This document shows positions 15,463 through 20,665 of a stretch of 20,665 nt of DNA, in pieces. The stretch comes from Clostridiales bacterium. Lineage in GTDB: Bacteria > Bacillota > Clostridia > Lutisporales > Lutisporaceae. Numbering within the stretch: the stretch's first letter is position 1; every line of letters starts with the position of its first letter. The DNA is taken from positions 1 to 20,665 of the forward strand of contig DUSG01000029.1 of the NCBI GenBank assembly GCA_012842725.1, in the 5' to 3' direction. The notes below the pieces were generated by a model. It saw only the letters and a list, made by a program, of their open reading frames with translations, was not told the DNA's origin and did no database searches. The position numbers and the translations under genes are program-made.

Positions 15463-15828
15463 GTGAAAAGACCAGATGATTATGAAAAGAGAAGAGAACA
15501 CTTGAAGGATTTGACTGAAGAACAGCTAAAAGAAAGATTTTGGGAGCTGGCATATAAGATAGTTGAGCCAATGTTGGAAATGGGCTATAAATACACAACT
15601 CCCGCAATTGAAAGAAGCGTTCTTCTGAGAATGGGATTTTCAAGTGTTGAAGTTAAACCGATTGTAGAAGGTGTTATGAAAAAAGGTTTAATGGGTAAAG
15701 GTGCTGGTAATGTAGTTTGGAGACTATCCAAAAAACTTGGAATTTCTGTTAGAGAAGCAGGATTAGGTTTAGCAGAAGGAAAGTATTGGGATATAGTTGA
15801 TACTCTTTTTGAAGGGGTGAATAACTAA
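15463..15828 (+). CDS. oraS: D-ornithine 4,5-aminomutase, small (S) subunit
   Basis: A 121-residue protein of the size known for OraS; MKRPDDYEKRREHLKDLTEEQLKERFW and the TTPAIERSVLLRMGFSS region are recognisable. It forms the aminomutase with OraE and contributes to the substrate/PLP side of the complex without binding B12 itself. The start is GTG 15463 behind AGGAGGT at 15449-15455. Its stop TAA shares a base with the ATG of oraE (TAATG), so the two subunits are probably translationally coupled for equal synthesis. Confidence 0.95.
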   Translation: MKRPDDYEKRREHLKDLTEEQLKERFWELAYKIVEPMLEMGYKYTTPAIERSVLLRMGFSSVEVKPIVEGVMKKGLMGKGAGNVVWRLSKKLGISVREAGLGLAEGKYWDIVDTLFEGVNN

Positions 15829-18035
15829 TGAAATTAGATCCGAACAAAAAAATAGACATAAAAGAAATATTAAAAGATTTGGAACATTATAGACCTAGAA
15901 GAAGAGGATGGCATTGGAGAGAAGGCAGGAATCAGACAAGACAAATTGGTGAATTTGAATATCGCGAAACATCAGAAGGATTAAAAAATTCTATACCTCT
16001 TCCTGCAAGCAGGGGATTTGGATATATCGATCCACAACCTGATTGTGTTATTACTACGGAAATAGCTTCGGGAAGATTCGAAGATGATATAAGAAGAATG
16101 AGGATGGCTGCTTGGCATGGAGCAGACCATATAATGGTTATTAGGACTGCCGGTCAATCTCACGTAGACTCATTGCTTGAAGGAACAAGCCAAGGAATAG
16201 GCGGAATAATGGTAACAAGGAAGCAAGTAAGAGCTACCAGAAAGGCGCTGGATTTGATTGAGGATGAAGTAGGAAGGCCAATTAATTTCCACTCTTATGT
16301 ATCAGGTGTTGCAGGACCGGATATAGCAGTTATGTTTGCTGAAGAAGGAGTAAACGGAGCTCATCAGGACCCTCAATACAATGTACTTTACAGAAACGTA
16401 AACATGATTAGAAGCTTTGTTGATGCATGTGAAGCTAAGAAAATAATGGCTTGGGCTGATATGCTTCAAATAGACGGAGCTCATAATGCCAATGCTACAG
16501 CTATGAAAGCATGGAAGGTAATGCCTGAGCTTATGGTACAGCATGCTATTAACTGTGCTTTCTCCAGAAAGATAGGAATGAAGCCTGAAAATATTGCATT
16601 GTCAACTGTTCCACCTACTGCTCCACCTGCACCTTGTATGAGATTGGATCTTCCATATGCTGTAGCTTTGAGAGAATTATTCAGCGAATATAAGATGAGA
16701 GCGCAACAAAATACAAAATACATGGAATCTGATACCAGAGAAGCAACTGTAACTCATACTCTCAATTTGATGATTTCAAGGCTTACAAGTGCTGATATTC
16801 AATCAACAATAACACCTGATGAAGGAAGAAATGTTCCATGGCACTATAATAATATTGCTGCAATAAGTACTGCTAAACAAGCTTTAATTGGTATGGATGG
16901 CTTAAGAGATATGGTAAAAATAGACAGAGAAGGTGAACTTGGACAGAAAGTAAGAGAGCTGAAGGAAAGAGCTATATTATTTATGGAAGAAATCCTAGAG
17001 GTAGGAGGATACTTTAAGGCAGTAGAACAGGGCTTTTTCGTAGATAGCGGATTCTATCCTGAAAGAAATGGAGATGGAATTGTAAGACAAATCGATGGCG
17101 GTATAGGAGCAGGCATGATTTTTGAAAGGGATAAGGATTATTTTGCTCCTGTATCAGTACATTATGGATACAATAATATTCCTGAAGGATTCGAAAAAGC
17201 TTCTGATGCAATAGGTGGAGATACTTTTGAAGATCCTTCTAAGATAGTATACATTGATGAATTAGATGAATTTGATAATGTCAATGTAAGATTAGAAGAG
17301 CTTAAGAAATATTATGATACAGAGTATGTAAAACCAGAAGTTGAATGGAGAGCAGATGGAATTGTTGCTGTAACCATATTCCTACCACTTGATGAAAGAA
17401 CTGCTGAGTTTGCAGCAATCAAATGCGGTGAAATGATGGGTCTTGAAGATGTTACAGTAATTCACAAGAATGTAATGCATCCTGCAGAAGGTACTCTGGT
17501 TGAAATCAAAGGTAAAGTGAAATTCGACATTAATTTAAATGAATTGGTAATACCAGAAAAAATACCGGTACTTTCTGAAGATGAAATAAGGGAAGATATA
17601 GAAAAAGATCCTATGTTTGTAGTTGCTGCTACAGTAGGTGAAGATGAGCATTCAGTAGGATTAAAAGAAATTTTAGATATAAAACATGGCGGCATAGAGA
17701 AATTCGGTATTAAGTATTTATATTTGGGAACATCATGCCCTGTTGAGAAATTGGTAGATGCGGCTATAGAGACCAATGCAGATGCGATATTAGCAAGTAC
17801 AATTATTACCCACGATGATGTTCATATTAAGAATATGAAGAAGTTACATGAACTATGTGTTGAAAAAGGTATAAGAGATAAAGTTATACTTGCATGCGGT
17901 GGTACTCAAGTAACAAATGAAATAGCTGTTGAAGCAGGAATGGATGCCGGATTTGGAAGAGGCAGCAAAGGTATAGATGTTGCAAGCTTCCTGGTTAAAA
18001 AGAGAAGGGAAATGAAGGGTAAAAATGAGAATTGA
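15828..18035 (+). CDS. oraE: D-ornithine 4,5-aminomutase, large (E) subunit, B12- and PLP-dependent
   Basis: The protein is 735 residues. An N-terminal TIM-barrel part (about 50-400) is followed by a linker and a C-terminal Rossmann cobalamin domain with DEHSVG (D606, H608, G611); H608 is the lower cobalt ligand of the DxHxxG type. K619, eleven residues later, matches the lysine that holds PLP in the C. sticklandii enzyme (His618/Lys629 there, same spacing). LACGGTQ (688-694) completes the B12 pocket. It moves the terminal amino group of D-ornithine to C4 by adenosylcobalamin radical chemistry, giving 2,4-diaminopentanoate. It is co-translated with oraS and overlaps the next gene by 11 bases. 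Confidence 0.97.
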   Translation: MKLDPNKKIDIKEILKDLEHYRPRRRGWHWREGRNQTRQIGEFEYRETSEGLKNSIPLPASRGFGYIDPQPDCVITTEIASGRFEDDIRRMRMAAWHGADHIMVIRTAGQSHVDSLLEGTSQGIGGIMVTRKQVRATRKALDLIEDEVGRPINFHSYVSGVAGPDIAVMFAEEGVNGAHQDPQYNVLYRNVNMIRSFVDACEAKKIMAWADMLQIDGAHNANATAMKAWKVMPELMVQHAINCAFSRKIGMKPENIALSTVPPTAPPAPCMRLDLPYAVALRELFSEYKMRAQQNTKYMESDTREATVTHTLNLMISRLTSADIQSTITPDEGRNVPWHYNNIAAISTAKQALIGMDGLRDMVKIDREGELGQKVRELKERAILFMEEILEVGGYFKAVEQGFFVDSGFYPERNGDGIVRQIDGGIGAGMIFERDKDYFAPVSVHYGYNNIPEGFEKASDAIGGDTFEDPSKIVYIDELDEFDNVNVRLEELKKYYDTEYVKPEVEWRADGIVAVTIFLPLDERTAEFAAIKCGEMMGLEDVTVIHKNVMHPAEGTLVEIKGKVKFDINLNELVIPEKIPVLSEDEIREDIEKDPMFVVAATVGEDEHSVGLKEILDIKHGGIEKFGIKYLYLGTSCPVEKLVDAAIETNADAILASTIITHDDVHIKNMKKLHELCVEKGIRDKVILACGGTQVTNEIAVEAGMDAGFGRGSKGIDVASFLVKKRREMKGKNEN

Positions 18036-19383
18036 TGTTTTGGTTGCCGAAATAGGAAGTACAACAACTGTAATAAACGCTTTTAATGGAATTGGTACTC
18101 CCTGTCCTAAATTTATAGGACAGGGAGTGGCTCCAACTTCTGTGCTGCAGGGTGATGTGACTATTGGATTGAAAGGAGCCATAAATGATTTAAAAAGCAA
18201 ACTTAAAGTTGATGAATTGATCTACGGTGAAATGCTTGCTACCAGCAGTGCAGCAGGAGGCTTGCGGATGACTGTCCATGGGTTAGTCTATGATATGACT
18301 GTAAGAGCTGCCAAAGAAGCTGCATTAGGTGCAGGTGGCATCATTAAAATGGTCACTGCTGGGAAACTAAGAAGAACCGATTTAAAGAAAATAAAAGAGA
18401 TTAATCCGAATATCATTCTTATTGCTGGCGGTGTCGATTACGGTGAAAGAGAAACAGCTTTATACAATATGGAGCAGGTAGTTTCTTTAAATTTGAATGT
18501 ACCTATTATTTATGCCGGCAATATTGAAAATCGAGAAGAAGTAAAGGAAATATGCGAAGAAGCAGATGTAAAGCTTTATATAGTAGACAATGTATATCCT
18601 AAGATAGATGTTTTAAATATCGAACCTACTAGAAGAGTAATACAAGATGTATTTGAGGAACATATTATTCACGCACCTGGAATGAGTACCGTTAGAGAAA
18701 TGGTTACAGGACCCATAATTCCAACTCCTGGTGCAGTTATGGAAGCCGCTAAATTGTTAAAGGATGATTTAGGTGATCTAGTAATATTTGATGTAGGTGG
18801 TGCTACCACTGATGTTCATTCTGTAACTGAAGGATCAGAGGAAATAAGCAAGATACTAATAAGTCCTGAGCCTTATGCAAAAAGGACGGTAGAAGGAGAT
18901 TTAGGAGTTTATGTTAACTCCATGCATATTGTAGAAAAAATTGGTTTGGAAAAACTTAAGGAAGAATTTCCAAACGCAGAACAATTGATAAGAAATATAA
19001 AACCCATACCTGAAAACGAGGAAGAAATAAAATTCGTTGAGCGATTAACAAAAGAAGCTGTATTGATTTCTTTGGAAAGACATGCAGGAATAATTAGATA
19101 TATATATGGTCCTACAGGTAAAAAAACCGTTGCAGAAGGAAAAGATCTGACAAATATAAAGTATATAATAGGTACAGGTGGGGCTTTAACTAGACTGCCT
19201 GGAAGAATTGATATTTTGAAATCAATTTTAGAAAAGAAAAAAGATGTAGAACTATATCCTGGGAAAGATGCTCAAATTCTAATAGATAATGATTATATTT
19301 TTGCTTCCTTAGGAGTACTATCGAAAAAATACCCTGAAGATGCTTTAATTCTTATGAAAAATAGCCTATATAAGAATCAATAA
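18025..19383 (+). CDS. MutL/GlmL-like ATPase, probable reactivase of ornithine aminomutase
   Basis: A 452-residue protein of the actin/hexokinase/Hsp70 (ASKHA) ATPase superfamily: phosphate-1 loop AEIGSTTT (8-15), phosphate-2 loop FDVGGATTDVHS (255-266) and an adenosine motif IIGTGGALTRLPG near the C-terminus. Closest recognisable relatives are GlmL/MutL proteins found beside glutamate mutase and other B12 mutases. Because adenosylcobalamin mutases inactivate during turnover, and diol dehydratase reactivases share this fold, a repair or cofactor-exchange role for OraSE is likely, though this is inference. It is not DNA-repair MutL. ATG 18025 lies within oraE, with AAGGG just upstream. A strong hairpin lies 72-104 bases into the gene. 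Confidence 0.85.
   Translation: MRIDVLVAEIGSTTTVINAFNGIGTPCPKFIGQGVAPTSVLQGDVTIGLKGAINDLKSKLKVDELIYGEMLATSSAAGGLRMTVHGLVYDMTVRAAKEAALGAGGIIKMVTAGKLRRTDLKKIKEINPNIILIAGGVDYGERETALYNMEQVVSLNLNVPIIYAGNIENREEVKEICEEADVKLYIVDNVYPKIDVLNIEPTRRVIQDVFEEHIIHAPGMSTVREMVTGPIIPTPGAVMEAAKLLKDDLGDLVIFDVGGATTDVHSVTEGSEEISKILISPEPYAKRTVEGDLGVYVNSMHIVEKIGLEKLKEEFPNAEQLIRNIKPIPENEEEIKFVERLTKEAVLISLERHAGIIRYIYGPTGKKTVAEGKDLTNIKYIIGTGGALTRLPGRIDILKSILEKKKDVELYPGKDAQILIDNDYIFASLGVLSKKYPEDALILMKNSLYKNQ
18097..18128 (+). repeat. Perfect 13-bp inverted repeat (hairpin) inside the reactivase gene
   Basis: ACTCCCTGTCCTA (18097-18109) and TAGGACAGGGAGT (18116-18128) are exact reverse complements with a 6-base loop. This is a very stable stem in an AT-rich gene. 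No T tract follows, so it is not an intrinsic terminator. It encodes residues of the TPCPKFIGQGV segment. Confidence 0.75.
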
Positions 19384-19399
19384 TATAAGGAGGATAGGG

Positions 19400-20461
19400 A
19401 TGAATTATCCTGCTTTAAAAGTGAATCTGGCTAAATTAGAGTCAAATACTAGACTTTTAGTGGAAAAATGTGCGGCCAGAGGTATAAATGTTTCAGCCGT
19501 TACAAAGGTTTTTTGTGGAATGCCTGAAATCGCAGTTGCTATGGTTAAAGGTGGAGCCAGCTATTTAGCAGACTCCAGAATTGAAAATTTAAAAAAGTTG
19601 AGAGTTTTTAATATACCAAAGATGTTATTAAGGATACCTATGCTGTCGCAGGTTGAGGAAGTAATTGAATACGCTGATATAAGCTTGAATTCTGAGTATA
19701 AGGTAATTAAAGCTTTGTCAGATGAAGCTGTAAAAAAAGGGAAGGTGCACCAAATAATTCTCATGGTAGATCTTGGAGATCTGAGAGAAGGAGTTTGGGC
19801 AGATGATGTAATGGATTATGTCGATAAGATTACGAAATTAGAAGGTATTAAACTGATAGGAATTGGGACAAACCTAACATGTTATGGAGCGGTAATACCT
19901 AATGAAGAGAATCTTTCAAAGTTGGTAGAAATTGCAAACAATATAGAGAAAAAATATAATATAAAATTATCCATTGTTTCCGGTGGAAACTCAAGCAGCA
20001 TATATTTAGTTGAAAAAGGAACAATACCAAAAGGCATTAACAATTTAAGACTGGGTGAATCTATTGTTTTAGGAAATGAAACTGCATATGGAGAAAGAAT
20101 TGATGGAACTTACAATGACTGTTTCACCCTTTGTGCAGAAATTATAGAATTAAAAGAAAAGCCATCAGTACCTATTGGGGAAATAGGTGTAGATGCTTTT
20201 GGAAATAAACCCACTTTTGTAGATAGAGGAATAAGAAAAAGGGCTATACTGGCAATAGGAAAGCAAGATGTCAGAATAGATGGTCTGATACCGATGGATG
20301 AAGATATAATAATTCTGGGTGCAAGTAGCGACCATATGATAGTAGATGTAACAGATTGCAAAAAGGATTACGATATTGGTGATATAATTGAATTTAGAAT
20401 GGATTATGGAGCTTTACTATCAGTTGCCACTTCAGATTATGTGAAAAAGATAATTGAATAA
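19400..20461 (+). CDS. orr: Ornithine racemase, PLP-dependent
   Basis: A 353-residue fold-type III PLP enzyme (alanine racemase-like N-terminal barrel). The PLP lysine is K36 in VSAVTKVFCG; SGGNSSS and LRLGESIVLG line the phosphate pocket, and the C-terminal part forms a second domain (GVDAFGNKPTFVDRG). In the cluster it converts L-ornithine to D-ornithine, the substrate of OraSE. The ribosome binding site AAGGAGG lies between the previous stop and ATG 19400. It is the last gene of the operon and ends at a strong terminator. Some other ornithine clusters also carry an NhaC-like antiporter; none is seen here before the terminator. Confidence 0.93.
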   Translation: MNYPALKVNLAKLESNTRLLVEKCAARGINVSAVTKVFCGMPEIAVAMVKGGASYLADSRIENLKKLRVFNIPKMLLRIPMLSQVEEVIEYADISLNSEYKVIKALSDEAVKKGKVHQIILMVDLGDLREGVWADDVMDYVDKITKLEGIKLIGIGTNLTCYGAVIPNEENLSKLVEIANNIEKKYNIKLSIVSGGNSSSIYLVEKGTIPKGINNLRLGESIVLGNETAYGERIDGTYNDCFTLCAEIIELKEKPSVPIGEIGVDAFGNKPTFVDRGIRKRAILAIGKQDVRIDGLIPMDEDIIILGASSDHMIVDVTDCKKDYDIGDIIEFRMDYGALLSVATSDYVKKIIE

Positions 20462-20481
20462 TCAGCATAAGATGAATGGAT

Positions 20482-20503
20482 GGAGCGTAAAGCTCCTTTT
20501 TTT
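20482..20503 (+). terminator. Intrinsic terminator of the ornithine operon
   Basis: GGAGC (20482-20486), loop GTAAA, GCTCC (20492-20496), then seven T. It lies 20 bases after the orr stop. Confidence 0.9.
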
Positions 20504-20538
20504 ATAACCCCTTAAATTATAATTTCGTCTTAATAAAT

Positions 20539-20665
20539 GATCAAGTCCAATTTTTTGTGTAAAAATCCCTCTAGTTAGAACCAAGTGTTTCTATCACCAC
20601 CGCTTGGCTTATTATACCGCCTCCGACCCTTTAGGTGTTAAGGATACACTATCACTTGGCTTTGC
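20539..20665. mobile_element. Possible end of an IS256-family insertion sequence (truncated by window)
   Basis: The stretch beginning GATCAAGTCCAATTTTTTGT and continuing GTAAAAA (20539-20565) resembles the terminal inverted repeat of IS256-type elements, which begin GA..AAGTCC and carry TTGTGTAAA. The next 100 bases are clearly richer in G+C than the rest of the window and contain CTATCAC-(CACCG)-CTTGGCTT-like direct repeats (around 20592 and 20650). On the minus strand a short frame enters from the window edge and ends in TAA, possibly a transposase C-terminus, but I cannot recognise it. The other IS end and any target duplication are outside the window. Confidence 0.4.

Noticed and set aside
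17853..18200. A 115-codon open frame on the minus strand spanning the oraE/reactivase junction.
   Set aside because: It is wholly antisense to two well-recognised genes, resembles no family I know and has no ribosome binding site. It is a shadow frame.
18025..19383. DNA mismatch repair MutL.
   Set aside because: The name is shared only by annotation history. The motifs are those of an actin-like ATPase, not a GHKL ATPase, and the neighbours are B12 enzymes.
20574..20665. A plus-strand open frame running to the window edge.
   Set aside because: It has no start codon or ribosome binding site and no recognisable motif. The frame is short enough to arise by chance.
1..20665. CRISPR arrays, tRNA or rRNA genes, and prophage genes.
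   Set aside because: No regularly spaced repeats, no tRNA cloverleaf sequences and no phage-type genes were seen.

Overview
The window is AT-rich, has short spacers and strong AGGAGG-type ribosome binding sites, and shows Firmicute signatures: rel-dtd linkage, a T-box before hisS-aspS, and HemZ. It looks like an anaerobic, amino-acid-fermenting clostridium. The species cannot be named from sequence alone. Nearly all DNA is coding; the one long gap is 11949-12513.

Region 1 (1-7091, + strand) is a housekeeping block: the end of rel (ppGpp synthetase/hydrolase), dtd, a metallo-beta-lactamase-fold hydrolase, hemZ, then hisS-aspS and tcdA. A near-consensus sigma-A promoter inside the end of hemZ fires into a complete T-box leader. 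Both its specifier (GAC) and its TGGC bulge point to tRNA-Asp, so hisS appears to be controlled through aspartyl-tRNA.

Region 2 (7096-9667) has a small redox-flavoured cluster: a CsoR/CstR-family repressor with its own promoter and a likely operator, an RseC-family membrane protein and thioredoxin. The repressor has Tyr where copper-sensing CsoR has its His ligand, which suggests thiol/persulfide rather than copper sensing. glyA follows between two clear terminators.

Region 3 (9739-11948) holds a PAS/AAA+/Fis-type sigma-54 activator and, convergent with it, a PHP-family phosphatase. Their stop codons overlap in a shared TTAA at the centre of a perfect 12-bp inverted repeat.

Region 4 (12300-20503) is a complete oxidative ornithine-fermentation operon: ord, ortA, ortB, oraS, oraE, a MutL/GlmL-like probable mutase reactivase, and orr. 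L-ornithine is racemised by Orr, rearranged by the B12/PLP mutase OraSE to 2,4-diaminopentanoate, oxidised by Ord to 2-amino-4-oxopentanoate, and cleaved with CoA by OrtAB to acetyl-CoA and alanine. A clear -24/-12 promoter precedes it, with three phased copies of a TGCAAA-N4-TTTGCA palindrome upstream. These are good candidate enhancer sites for the nearby sigma-54 activator. A perfect 13-bp hairpin lies early in the reactivase gene. The operon ends at a strong terminator.

Region 5 (20504-20665) is compositionally different. It begins with a sequence resembling an IS256-family terminal repeat and is cut off by the window edge.
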